DNA of 17,500 nucleotides from NCBI GenBank assembly GCA_002005505.1, contig KV908460.1:122501-140000 (forward strand), read 5' to 3'. The position numbers and the translations under genes were made by a program. Every line of letters starts with the position of its first letter. Position 1 is the first letter of the stretch. Below, one piece after another: positions 1 through 9,974 of the stretch. The notes under the pieces are model-generated. The model did no database searches. It saw only the letters and a program-made list of their open reading frames with translations, and had not been told where the DNA came from. The DNA is from Botryococcus braunii. Taxonomy: Eukaryota; Chlorophyta; Trebouxiophyceae.

Positions 1-114
1 CAGGACCCTCCTCCTCTTCCTGGCAGCTGGAGCCTGGGGTTGCCCCATCAGAATGTGGCAACATGTCCTGATGCACAACCCCATGTGACACAAGGATTCA
101 GCCCCTGCGGGGAG

Positions 115-230
<116 letters not shown>

Positions 231-1399
231 GGGGTGGTGCAGTAAAGATTAGTTTGGAATTCATTATCCCAACATATCCTTAGTTCTAAAACAAGTAAGC
301 CGGAAGGAGTGGGGCAGAAGGGCACCGACGGACGCAAGTATTGGGCATGTGGGCTTCGAAATCCAGTTGCGGGCTGAGGCCTTCGTTTGTGGCGGGGATC
401 CCCTGTCTGCACGCATTGTAAAGGTCTAACTTTTTTGGGACGGTGTCCACATGGCTCCTCCACCGGCTATCGCAAGCATCTTACAAGCAATGCCTGATGT
501 AGGACACACGAGGCAAATACCCTAAACCTCCCTGGATTGTGTGGGTTGTTCGACATCGGATTTAACAGAACCATCATGGGATTCTGGTATCAGGCTTACG
601 TAGGAATTATGGAGATAGAAGTCCAATTGTTGGTGACTGTGAGAGGCACATGCACTGTAACCCTGGTTCGAAACACTCTCACTCAGCTCTTCCCTTGAAA
701 AGGATGCTGCGACTAGTTCGACTTTAAAAAAACATTCATTCACCCCGACAAGGCCTGCGGCTCTGCGCTTGCACGCCCAGGGGTGGTAACCGCAACTTGC
801 TATCGACTTACCACGACGCCGTTCGATTACAGCGCAGAGCCATTCCCATTGGAACATCATAGACTTACTAATTTAATCTTTGTTACAGAAGTATGCCTCG
901 ATCATGTCGATTACAGGCAATTGATTGGGTCGTTGCGTCCGGATTGTTAACCACTTGTACCAAGCGCCTTGTCAATACCGGCTTTTGCACTTCCCTAAGA
1001 ACATTCCCAATACCTTTGAGGTTTTTTTAATAAATCATCAACTAGTTTCCTTCGCTTACCGTGAATATAGTTCGACCACTGTTCCCTGCATGGCACAGGG
1101 CGTTGACATGGCCGGAAGATTCCCACAAACAGAGCCTCTTGGATGGCTGTGGTTCCTCTGTGTTGATCAAATACGAAAACAACGGTGGCAATTGACAAGG
1201 ATGTTGTCGCAAGGACAGAGTGAGGTTCGTAGCAGATAGTGGCCCCATGTTCGAAATATTCCCGAGCATATTCAATTCAAGTTTACGCGGTGAAACTCTG
1301 TACATCAAGCGTACCGCCCGACACTCTTGGAGCACGTGCTACTCAACCAGTTCCTACCTGCATTTCTTGCCTTCAGCAGGCACCCTTCTTTCATTACCT
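231..1399. other. No gene recognised
   Basis: Mixed-composition DNA with scattered short open frames on both strands. None shows a domain, a codon-use signature or paired splice borders that I could support. Confidence 0.6.
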
Positions 1400-1500
1400 C
1401 CTCCTCCTCCTCCTCCTCACCTCCTTCTTCTTCTTCTTCTTCTTCTTCTTCTTCTTCTTCTTCTTCTTCTTCTTCTTCTTCTTCTTCTTCTTCTTCTTCT

Positions 1501-1537
<37 letters not shown>
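1400..1537. repeat. Compound trinucleotide tract (TCC)n-(TTC)n-(TGC)n
   Basis: Short (CTC)n leads into about 27 CTT/TTC units (1425-1506), then about 10 CTG/TGC units (1506-1536). Open frames through it are homopolymers (Ser, Leu, Phe, Glu, Ala) and not genes. Confidence 0.97.
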
Positions 1538-1695
1538 CCTTTTCGTGTTCTTCCTCCTTCAAATTGGCCTGCTGTTGGACCCTTGTGTTAAATTTGTCGC
1601 GCATCAACACCGCAATGCCACTTCCGTCATGACGGAAGAACTGATCAATTCTTCCGATATGCAAACTAATTCTCTTTGAGTCCCGCAACCCCCCT

Positions 1696-2001
<306 letters not shown>

Positions 2002-2072
2002 AGAAAAAAAAAAAAAACAAAAAAAAAACAAAAGAAAAAAACAAAAGAAACAAAATCAAAAACAAAAACTGG
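2002..2072. repeat. A-rich tract with C and G interruptions
   Basis: A runs of 3-13 bases separated by single C, G or T. It could be a decayed poly(A) tail, but no retroelement body is recognisable on its 5' side. Confidence 0.85.
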
Positions 2073-2232
2073 TCCACCCTCAAGGTAGCGTTCCGCAACG
2101 CTTTGCGTCAATCCTCCTCCACCAACAATACGCATACCCTGCTATCTTTCCCATGTTTTTGCGTGCACGTGAATAGCCCTCCACCCTCAACACGCATGCG
2201 CATTGCTCTGCTGCCTTCTCCATCGATCTATA

Positions 2233-2311
2233 TGATGTAGTAGTTAATCATAGTAGTTAATGTAATGTAGTAGTTAATTAGTAGTTAATAATGTAGTAGT
2301 TAATTAGTTAG
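2233..2311. repeat. Short tandem repeat, TAGTAGTTAAT unit
   Basis: TAGTAGTTAAT recurs about five times with 0-6 bp spacers that vary between copies (CA, GTAATG, AATG). Confidence 0.85.
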
Positions 2312-3123
2312 ATCGATGTAGAGATATCGTTTTGCGTTGCTTACTTCCCAACTCCCAACACACATGTACATACCATGCTGGGCTCCCATGTGATTTGTCA
2401 TGACCATGTGATCATCGTGCTGATATGCTGCGCTCGGCACACTCCTTGTGACACGTCCTGCACCTTTAAGGACCATGTCTGTACTGCTGTCAACGACTTG
2501 ATCAAGCTCATGAGCTGTCCTAATTGGAACACCTATCACTCAGCAATCGGTATAACAATGTTAACACCCCTACAGCTGTCCATCTGCAGATGGCCATCAT
2601 TAGTTAAGACCACAGTTGGCGCTTCAAACATCAATGGGACCTCCCGCGAGGTCGAATTCATGTGGATTTGCAGCGCGAATTTCTTTCTTTCCAGTATCGA
2701 CAGCCCCGATCGTGCCAAATTTCGGGCTGAAATGTGATCTTGGAGGAGCTCACAATAACACCATCATGCTCGCCCACGCATGCTTGCAAATAAGTCTAGT
2801 CAAATGTGAGTAAAATGAGTCGATGAGTAAAACGAGTCGAATATGAACATGCGCATGCTAAAGATACATTCTATGAATACTCTGTAGGTTGTTGAACAAT
2901 GCAACAACAACTCACACATCATTGTCCATGCCAAGTTAGAAAAGCGATGGCGACAAGTTTGCCAACCATAGCACGTCAACCCCACGAGCCATTCTCTGAC
3001 TCTAGGGCACCCACGTGGGTCCCCCCACGTGCGTTTTCAGAATAAAATATAAAATGTGTTTTTGCTTGCGGCACTTCCCATTATTTGGAAAATTTCAATT
3101 CAGACATCCTTGAATATACCAGA
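2312..3123. other. No gene recognised
   Basis: Mixed sequence with open frames up to 120 codons, none with recognisable similarity. AATAAA occurs near 3041, about 80 bp before the poly(A) run, but no gene is seen upstream of it. Confidence 0.5.
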
Positions 3124-3172
3124 TTAAAAAAAAAAAAAAAAAAAAAAACAAAAAAAAAAGAAGAAAAAAAAA
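3124..3172. repeat. A-rich homopolymer tract
   Basis: About 24 consecutive A, then A runs interrupted by C and G. It may be a retroelement tail or replication slippage; no target-site duplication was found by eye. Confidence 0.9.
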
Positions 3173-3610
3173 GCAAACTCCTTCAATCATGAATATCGAT
3201 ATCATCGATATCAATATGTCGAAACTCGATATGATACCATCTGTAACAGTGACAAGGATCGGGTTCGAATCGGCCAAGTGCTGGGGTCGGATCCCTGTTA
3301 TCGTGGTCCTTCTGGATGGGGCCTCGTGTCAAGTGTACTACGGCAGGTGTACCGGTATACCAGGTTGTAGCGTAGCTCAAGGGCGTGTCCCTATAGGGAG
3401 TGTACCTAGCTAGTCAGCAGCAACAAGGATACATATTGTAAGAGATTTCATTGCAAGCATCATGAATTCTCTCCGTCTCAAGAATCCTACCCTTCTGAAC
3501 ATTTAATTGCTCTGCTCTTACACCATCAATCAAAGCTCAGGCCTGTACAGTATGACATCCCCCCCCCCCCCTTTTCCCCAGAAGGCCTCGATCCAGGCCT
3601 GCGTGACGGT
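3173..3610. other. No gene recognised; short palindromes
   Basis: It contains ATATCGAT/ATCGATAT palindromes (3190-3217), a TCCCTATAGGGA palindrome near 3389 and a C run at 3557-3570. A 74-codon plus-strand open frame (3189-3413) shows no domain. Confidence 0.5.
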
Positions 3611-3705
3611 ATCTAGAATCCTAAACAGCATCTACAATCTTTAACAGTATCTAGAATCTTCAACAGCATCTAGAATCTTCAACAGTATCTTGAATCTTCA
3701 ACGGT
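3611..3705. repeat. 19-bp tandem repeat, five copies
   Basis: The unit ATCTAGAATCTTCAACAGT is repeated five times head to tail. Copies 3 and 4 are nearly identical; the outer copies differ by 2-4 bases. Confidence 0.9.
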
Positions 3706-4373
3706 CACTTTTGCGGGCATTCAGAAGAATATCGTTCTTGCTTTCAAAACTTGACAAAAGGTTTCAACGAGGAAAACGCTCCCTGATGCCCCCCCCCCCC
3801 CCCCCCCGGGTCAATGACCTCCCCGATGCGAAAGCAATTGACGACACGAAAGCGTTTGACGCTGCATATAGAACCCAATCCCGGCTCGACAGGAAAAAGT
3901 CTGCCGCGCACCATGGCATGCGCATGCATCCGCGCATGCATACGTATGCAGACATCGGTGCAACGACAGCTGTAAGAATCGAAGCTTCAGACGAAATTTG
4001 TGTCGATACCCGCATTCCTCGAATTTCTTAGCTCAGACCCTCCACAGCCCATACACAGCATACATGTGCGCAACGGCGGGCACGCCACGTTCTTTCTCAC
4101 TAAATGCTGGCATTCAATAACGTGGCCAAGCTATTACAACCATTGTCGAGTGTTTTAAAACCACGGGCATGCCGGGCTTGCAATGCAGAATACAATCACA
4201 TGGCCATGCTCGTCTAACCATGGTCCCGTTTATGAGTCCAGCGTCATTTCGGGCCTGTAGGCTCGCCTTCGCAGGATGACTCCAACATCACACATGGGGA
4301 AACATTTTGCATTTAATGAAATCAGAACTGTCAAAGAGAAAGATTTTGAACTCTTAGGTGCTCCAGGCCCTCT
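3706..4373. other. No gene recognised
   Basis: It has a C run at about 3789-3808 and a GCATGC-rich patch (3915-3950) in otherwise mixed sequence. The 113-codon plus-strand open frame (3690-4031) crosses the C run and shows no domain. Confidence 0.5.
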
Positions 4374-4530
4374 AGCTCACGCCCTCGCTCTCGCTCACGC
4401 CCGCGCTCAGACTCACGCTCACGCCCTCGCTCACGCTCACGCCCTCGCTCACGCTCACGCTCACGCTCACGCTCACGCCCTCGCTCACGCTCACGCTCTC
4501 CTCTCACGCTCAAGCTCTTTCTCACGAGCA
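4374..4530. repeat. Hexamer minisatellite (GCTCAC)n
   Basis: About 150 bp of GCTCAC units with frequent GCCCTC, GCTCTC and GCTCAG variants. On the minus strand the unit is GTGAGC, which resembles a 5' splice site. It lies just downstream (minus direction) of the candidate exon at 4601-4894. Confidence 0.93.
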
Positions 4531-4600
4531 TGCTACATGCTCACGATCATGCACACGTCGGGCAGCGCGACGCTCACGCCGCATTCCGATCGGCGCCAAC

Positions 4601-4894
4601 CTGCGCGGGCGCCCCGGTGTTTTCCGCCGCGGGTCCTGTTTCGGGCGGATCCCCATACCCGTCAACGCTGCCCTCATTAGATGCCTGCCCTGCGCGGTCG
4701 CTCTCCTCGGGTGGGTCATCGGAGCCCCCCCCTGCCATCATCTCCTCCAGCAGAGCCCGCCGGAGGGAGCGCGGGGCCAGCTGCAGCCCCTGCGGTATGG
4801 ACGGGTACGGCACTGGGATGGCTGGGCCCTCGTGGATGCTCTCTCTGTGCCACCACTCCACTTCCCCGCTTGTGTTGCTCCGCTTCGGCCTCGA
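4601..4894 (-). CDS. Candidate exon of an unrecognised minus-strand gene
   Basis: On the minus strand a stretch of about 98 codons lies between an acceptor GGCGTGGGTGCAG| and a donor GCGCAG|GTTGGC, phase 0 at both ends. It encodes SRPKRSNTSGEVEWWHRES, then PVPYPSIPQGLQLAPRSLRR and an acidic Gly/Pro-rich tail. The G-rich acceptor resembles those of the SFSWAP homologue. Earlier acceptors at 4922 or 4919 would add SIAGVAWVQ. The mix of aromatic, charged and proline residues and the GC-rich third positions look coding, unlike the plus-strand reading. I do not recognise a family. Confidence 0.4.
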
Positions 4895-4976
4895 CTGCAC
4901 CCACGCCACCCCCGCAATGCTGCTGTTTGGTGAACACGCAAGCGCAAAACCACACCCCCCCTTCTTTCTCTCCCCC

Positions 4977-5163
<187 letters not shown>

Positions 5164-5346
5164 CCTGAGAGGAAGACTGGGGGAAGGAAATGGGAAGGAC
5201 AGAAGGCTACGGAACGGGGCTGCAGGCAGGGATGACAGTGTCGGGGCTCTACCCCTCCCCAGCCAGGTCATTGGGAGGCTAGCATGCCATAGGCTGAAAG
5301 GAAGAAACTCGGCACCAGGATGGGAAGGATGGGAAATCTGTGAAAC

Positions 5347-5423
5347 CCCTCAGGTTGTGCTTGTCCATGACCACATGCTGGGAAGTGGACACATGCTGCT
5401 TGAACACCAACATAAAGGACTCC
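5347..5423 (-). CDS. Candidate short exon of an unrecognised minus-strand gene
   Basis: On the minus strand, after CGCATCCAG|, the frame reads ESFMLVFKQHVSTSQHVVMD then KHNLR before a possible donor GAGGG|GTTTCA. About 20 of 25 third positions are G or C, well above the surrounding DNA, which suggests coding. The proposed donor phase does not match the acceptor chosen for 4601-4894, so a further exon or different borders would be needed if both belong to one gene. I recognise no family. Confidence 0.3.
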
Positions 5424-5440
5424 CTGGATGCGCGACCTCC

Positions 5441-5480
5441 AATTTCTTTCTTTCTTTCCTTCCTTCCTTCCTTCTTTCTT
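5441..5480. repeat. (TTTC)n-(TTCC)n tetranucleotide tract
   Basis: Three to four units each of TTTC, TTCC and TTTC in succession. Confidence 0.9.
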
Positions 5481-6576
5481 TCAACATGAAATGTTTCAAA
5501 CAGGGTGGTTTCAAATAACACAACACAGGCCCAGAGGTGGTGCTTCAATTTACATGAAACCAGGCCCCCAACATTGTTTGTAAACTCAATCACGCATTGC
5601 AATCATTTTTTTGTTTCAGCATGGAACGAATAATGTGCTTGCCAAGACGCGGATGCCCATCGCAAACAAGGCAGCCCCGTCATCACCCTTCCTTGCGAGC
5701 AAGGTTGAGGCTGATTGTTTGATACAGACAGGAACGGAAAAGAGACCTGATAGCTGACCATTACAGTTGTGAGTAGCAGTGAAACTCAGAGAGGAAGCGG
5801 AAGTATCTGCATACCTTGCCGTAAGAACCCCTGAAGATCTGCACCATAGCACAGGGAGCTCCAAGTCAGGCGTGAAAAACTTTGTCACGGGTGGAAAGCA
5901 TGCCACATCCAACATCCACGACAACTGAAGGGAGACTAGCAAAAGGCAGAAGCATTTGACGGGTTACCACACACCTTGCCGCGAGCAGTTCGTGGGTCTC
6001 GTCGTCCCATCTGAAGCAAAGAATCCCATATTGACGATGCAATTGGCCAAAGTGCGGGTAGAAACGATTGCAGTTGGGTATCATGAATTATAGGTCCAAC
6101 AAAGCGCAGACTACAGCTCTGCATCACTATCACCGGTTACGTCTGGAACAACAAGGCCGCTTCTAATAAGCAATTGGCATCAGCAAAACTTCTGTCAGGG
6201 CCACGTAATGTTCTTCTTGGAAGGAAACAGTCAATGTGGAGGGAAAAGTCATTTTTACCACGATGGAGTTTGCTCTAGGTCCCACAAGTGGCAATGGTAC
6301 CATGGGCAGTGTACGACAGATCTGCCGCCGGTACGCCTTTTGTACTGTTGGACATGGTTCCGGCGGGTGCGATAAGTTTGAAAAGCATGTAAAACGGTGA
6401 TATGGGAAGATTGATAACAATATGGCTACAACTCTAGATTGGCTGGGTGCGGACCACCGCTTAAACAATAATGGCAAGCGTCCCACCCTGCGCGTCGGCG
6501 ATAGCAAAACATTCGAGAACCTATCTCGTAGCCTTTACGGATTCTGGGCTTGGCACAGATAACACGGGCTTTTGAA
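5481..6576. other. Unique sequence upstream of the SFSWAP homologue; possible minus-strand coding fragments
   Basis: No microsatellites are seen. On the minus strand, CGGCAAG|GTGTGT (exon side ends at 5975) and CGGCAAG|GTATGC (exon side ends near 5816) look like donors. They follow short coding-like stretches reading WDDETHELLAA and MVQIFRGSYGK. Another coding-like patch, KGDDGAALFAMGIRVLA, lies at about 5640-5700. A 125-codon minus-strand open frame covers about 6163-6534. None matches a family I know and the pieces could not be joined consistently. The region would include the promoter of the SFSWAP homologue; no TATA box or other element stands out. Confidence 0.3.
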
Positions 6577-6637
6577 ATGGCTTATTCGTCTGGACGAAGG
6601 AAGGACTTCTTTGCTGGAGTTGATAGGCATGTGTCAG
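6577..6637 (+). CDS. SFSWAP: Candidate first coding exon of the SFSWAP homologue
   Basis: This is the only ATG in its frame after a TAG at 6529-6531. It has G at -3 and G at +4, a good start context. It encodes about 20 residues beginning MAYSSGRRKDFF and ends at a CAG|GTGCGC donor in phase 1. The next exon needs exactly one carried-over base, so the join is in frame. Animal SFSWAP proteins also have a short, poorly conserved leader before the SWAP domain. The downstream intron is only 155 bp, far shorter than the others, and the leader has no recognisable domain. The phase match has a one-in-three chance of being accidental, so another upstream exon remains possible. Confidence 0.45.
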
Positions 6638-6792
6638 GTGCGCAAAGATGCATATGCACTCGGGTATCCGGCAAAGGAGGGGGTGTGCAGGAAACCTGGA
6701 ATCGAGTATTCTACTTTGATTGCTGCTGTCAAGCTTTCGAGCTGAACCAGGGGACGGAACGTGGAGAGCTCAGTAAAATTGTTATTGTGCAG
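6638..6792 (+). other. Proposed intron 1 (155 bp)
   Basis: It runs from GTGCGC to TTGTGCAG. It is short and free of microsatellites, unlike the other introns of this gene. It exists only if the proposed first exon is right. Confidence 0.4.
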
Positions 6793-6982
6793 AGACACAT
6801 AGCCACGAAGGCTTATCCATTTTGGGCCTACATTGCGATATCCACGAAGACCAAGACCTAGCGGGAGCACTAGACTCAGAACAGCATCTCCAGCCATGGC
6901 CTGGCGACGCCGAGGTGCTTGTGGATCGCTTCGATGCGAGGCTGCTGCTGGACAGCCCTGCCAGTCTTGCACGACCAACCAG
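6793..6982 (+). CDS. SFSWAP: SFSWAP homologue exon with SWAP N-terminal (DRY_EERY) domain
   Basis: The exon opens after TTGTGCAG and closes at AACCAG|GTGCAA in phase 2. It encodes ILGLHCDIHEDQDLAGALD, then EQHLQPWPGD and VLVDRFDARLLLDS. This follows the family's SWAP N-terminal domain: a hydrophobic strand then 'Y.CKLF.DDE.A', 'HLIPW.GD', then the DRY motif in 'IDRYDGR'. Here the DRY element reads DRF, a conservative aromatic swap, and the glycine after it is replaced by alanine. No in-frame ATG lies between the upstream TAA (6774-6776) and the domain, so an upstream exon is required. The domain is a hallmark of SFSWAP-type splicing regulators. Confidence 0.85.
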
Positions 6983-7000
6983 GTGCAATAGGACTTGCTT

Positions 7001-7157
7001 GTGTATACAATAGGAAGCTGGACTTCTGATGATCCTCAACGTTGGTACCTCCGTGCCGAGGGAGCAAGAGGACATGATTGTGTATTCAATAGGAAACTGG
7101 ACTTCTGATGAGCGTCCACATGGGTAGCTCCGTGGTGAGAGGAGCAATACGACATGA

Positions 7158-7228
<71 letters not shown>

Positions 7229-7310
7229 TATACAATAGGAAACCGTGCTTTTGACGGGCCTCCACATGGGTAGCTCTGTGGCGAGTGAGGAAGGCAGGAG
7301 TGAAGTTGTG
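7001..7310. repeat. 79-bp tandem repeat, three copies, interrupted by (GAT)n
   Basis: Copies start at 7001, 7080 and 7227 with TGTATACAATAGGAAACTGG, then ACTTCTGATGAG and CACATGGGTAGCTCCGTGG. Copies 1 and 2 are directly adjacent. A (GAT)n tract (about 7158-7228) separates copies 2 and 3, growing from the ACATGAT end of copy 2. Confidence 0.88.
7158..7228. repeat. (GAT)n microsatellite
   Basis: About 23 nearly pure GAT/ATG units. The His or Ile runs predicted through it are artefacts. Confidence 0.97.
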
Positions 7311-7439
7311 GGTATGCCACAATGTGGACTTGCGCACACTGGGCTTACCAAAGAGGTTGTGAAGAGACAGCAGCAGATCCCTTTGTGACACTGACAAAGC
7401 AAGGAAGGTGCAAGTTTCTCACCAAGGGCATGCAGAGGG

Positions 7440-7740
<301 letters not shown>

Positions 7741-7760
7741 GAAGGGACAGGGGGAGTGCG

Positions 7761-8095
7761 ATATGTGTTTTGGAAAGGTGGGGAATATGTGTTTTGGCAA
7801 GACGGGGGATATGTGTTTTGGCAAGACGGGGGGTATGTGTTTTGGCAAGGCGGGGGATATGTGTTTTGGCAAGACGGGGGGTATGTGTTTTGGCAAGGCG
7901 GGGGATATGTGTTTTGGCAAGACGGGGGATATGTGTTTTGGCAAGACGGGGGGTATGTGTTTTGGCAAGGTGGGGAATATGTGTTTTGGCAAGACGGGGG
8001 ATATGTGTTTTGGCAAGACGGGGGTATGTGTTTTGGCAAGGCGGGGGATATGTGTTTTGGCAAGACGGGGGATATGTGTTTTGGCAAGACGGGGG
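7761..8095. repeat. 24-bp minisatellite, about 14 copies
   Basis: The unit is ATATGTGTTTTGGCAAGACG plus GGGG. Eleven copies are in one phase; then a 23-bp copy shifts the last three. Because 24 is divisible by three, every frame reads as an 8-residue repeat, giving long spurious open frames on both strands. It lies in intron 2 and ends about 17 bp before the acceptor. Confidence 0.96.
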
Positions 8096-8112
8096 CATGG
8101 CGGGGGGCACAG

Positions 8113-8255
8113 GCCCGTGGCCTCCATCATCGAACATGCCGCGTCCGAGCAGGAGGTGGAATGGGAGCGCTGGTGCGACCTGAGCTATGCGGATGAGTCA
8201 CTCTTGGAGAGGCCCTATGCAACTGCGGCACCTGCGGTCCCGCCACCCTCTCTCG
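8113..8255 (+). CDS. SFSWAP: SFSWAP homologue exon finishing the SWAP N-terminal domain
   Basis: The acceptor GGGGGGCACAG| lies just after a 24-bp minisatellite; the donor is CTCG|GTGAGT in phase 1. The exon takes one carried base to complete its first codon (AG|G, Arg), matching the phase-2 end of the previous exon. It encodes PVASIIEHAASEQEVEWERW followed by CDLSYADESLLERPY. The acidic helix leading to a cysteine-containing 'CD..Y' motif corresponds to the family's '..EALCDEERYLAL' segment, the EERY part of the domain. The tail is Pro/Ala-rich. Similarity is weaker than in the preceding exon, but position, phase and composition agree. Confidence 0.75.
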
Positions 8256-8402
8256 GTGAGTTCCATCCTCCCTCCCTGCTCCTGTCGCCTTTTAACTTGC
8301 CAAGCTTCATGCGCAGGTCAAAATTTTAGCTTGTAAGTTCCTGGAGCCGTCATGTTTGAGTCACTGTTGGAAGGCACGACGCAACTGTTGGAGAGGTCCC
8401 CC

Positions 8403-8410
8403 AATCCCCC

Positions 8411-8483
<73 letters not shown>

Positions 8484-8498
8484 GGTGTGTGTGCGTGT

Positions 8499-8547
<49 letters not shown>

Positions 8548-8610
8548 GTGCGTGTTTGCGTGTGCGTGTGCGTGCGGGGGGGGGGGGGGGCGGGCGGGCG
8601 TGCGTGCGTG

Positions 8611-8702
<92 letters not shown>
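8403..8702. repeat. Compound C-run, (CT)n, (GT)n and G-run tract
   Basis: A C run, then CT (to 8482), then GT with CG/GC variants, a G run at about 8577-8590, then GCGT units and GT again to 8702. Confidence 0.97.
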
Positions 8703-8704
<2 letters not shown>

Positions 8705-8978
8705 TCATGCACCCTCTTGAGGATTCGCACGCCGCACTGTGTGATGGAGTAAATAAAGGTGGGGGATGGCTATTGGCTAGATTATATGGGGGTCGGGGGG
8801 GGGGGGGGGGAGGGGAGGGGGGGTAAACAATTACCAACAAACACTTACAGAGCTCAGGGTTTCTCAGGGATTGATCCTGACTCATTCCTGGGTTTTGGAA
8901 TTTTTCAACGCTGAGAACCAGTCAGCGGCAATGTTTGGCTAAGTAGTTGTGGGAAGGTGATGTACTAGTACCATTTAG
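8703..8978. other. Intronic sequence with G run
   Basis: A G-rich run at about 8796-8823; the rest is unique sequence with no supported feature. Confidence 0.6.
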
Positions 8979-9182
8979 TTCCAGGGTATGTACCAGCTGC
9001 AGGGTATGTACTAGGTGCCGTACAAATACTATCAAGTTCCGGGGTATGTACGAGCTCCGGGGTATGTACAAGCTCCAGGGTATGTACAAGCTCCAGGGTA
9101 TGTACAAGGTGTTGTACAAGTACGATCAAGTTCCAGGTATGTACAATCTCCAGGGTATGTACCAGCACTATCAAGCTCCAGC
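8979..9182. repeat. 18-bp minisatellite with GTATGTAC core
   Basis: Eight copies of GGGTATGTACAAGCTCCA-type units, some joined by longer spacers containing GTACAAATACTATCAAG or GTACAAGTACGATCAAG. It lies in intron 3. Most units contain CAGGGTATGT and one contains CAGGTATGT. Confidence 0.93.
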
Positions 9183-9496
9183 AGACCCTCAAATTATTTC
9201 TACACATGTTCACGAGTGATTTTACAATGCAGGTCGGACAACCCTTTGCGGCTCGTTAAAATCTAACCCTAATTCCTAAATCCACCGCGCCCTCTGGCGG
9301 CCGAACCTCCTCAGCCCTTTTCGGTTCTAAGGTGGGGTGTGGGGGGCACATGGTGTGGTTGTGTGTAGTGTGTGGGGTGTGGATGTTCAGGCCCATGCGG
9401 GCTTAAAACATCGGTTTAGGGGTTAAAGCAACGGTTTGAATATATGCCAAACATCGGTTCAGGGCTTTAGGGTTATGTGTGGGTTATGGCTTAGGG

Positions 9497-9636
9497 TTAG
9501 GGTTAAAGGGTTAGGGTTAATGGTTTAGGGTTAATGGGTTAGGGTCAAAGGGTTAGGGTCAATGGGTTAGGGTCAAAGGGTTAGGGTCAAAGGGTTAGGG
9601 TGAAAGGGTTAGGGTTAATGGGTTAGGGTCAAAGGG
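9497..9636. repeat. Telomere-like 14-bp tandem array, ten copies
   Basis: The unit is TTAGGGTCAAAGGG, with TTAGGGTTAATGGG variants; ten exact-length copies run head to tail. TTAGGG-like sequence extends upstream to about 9459 in degenerate form. The array lies inside intron 3, so it is interstitial and not a chromosome end. Confidence 0.93.
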
Positions 9637-9703
9637 TTGGGCACCTGGCGGGCTCTATGTGGGGTAGCAAAAAGAGAACCAACCACGTACACACACATAC
9701 ACA

Positions 9704-9708
<5 letters not shown>

Positions 9709-9796
<88 letters not shown>
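9709..9796. repeat. (GCAC)n-(CA)n microsatellite
   Basis: Four to five CGCA units, then about 75 bp of CA dinucleotides, followed by degenerate CA/CG sequence to 9830. Confidence 0.97.
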
Positions 9797-9801
<5 letters not shown>

Positions 9802-9974
9802 CACACGAGAGCGCACGCATGCGTGCGTGCGGAAAAATTTAAAAGAAAACCGGCAAGCCAAAAAGCAAATAAAAAATTGGTATAAAAGTACATGGGTGCG
9901 GGTGGAAAAAATGATGTGATAAGACATGAGGGCGGGGGGAAAAAATCGTGTGAAAAGACATGTGGTGTGGGCAG

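Larger units (their letters stand above)
8256..9974 (+). other. Intron 3 of the SFSWAP homologue
   Basis: It runs from GTGAGT to GTGGGCAG, the longest intron at 1719 bp. It holds (CT)n and (GT)n tracts, a G-rich patch, an 18-bp GTATGTAC array, a telomere-like 14-bp array and a (CA)n tract. A partial echo of the preceding exon's 3' end lies at about 8359-8403. No additional exon was recognised. Confidence 0.7.

Noticed and set aside
2002..3172. Two A-rich runs as tails of retroelements
   Set aside because: No reverse-transcriptase-like frame or target-site duplication was seen. Homopolymer slippage is enough in this genome.
3250..3290. tRNA-like GGGTTCGAATC (B-box-like) and GTAGCTCAAGG at 3372
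   Set aside because: The flanks cannot form a T-arm or acceptor stem and the two boxes are in the wrong order for a tRNA or tRNA-derived SINE.
6163..6534. 125-codon minus-strand open frame in unique sequence
   Set aside because: It has no recognisable family, no ATG at a sensible start and no strong codon bias. It overlaps the expected promoter of the plus-strand gene. Kept only as a note.
9283..9302. CGCGCCCTCTGGCGG, resembling an insulator-protein (CTCF) site
   Set aside because: A single short GC-rich match, with no evidence that the organism has that factor.
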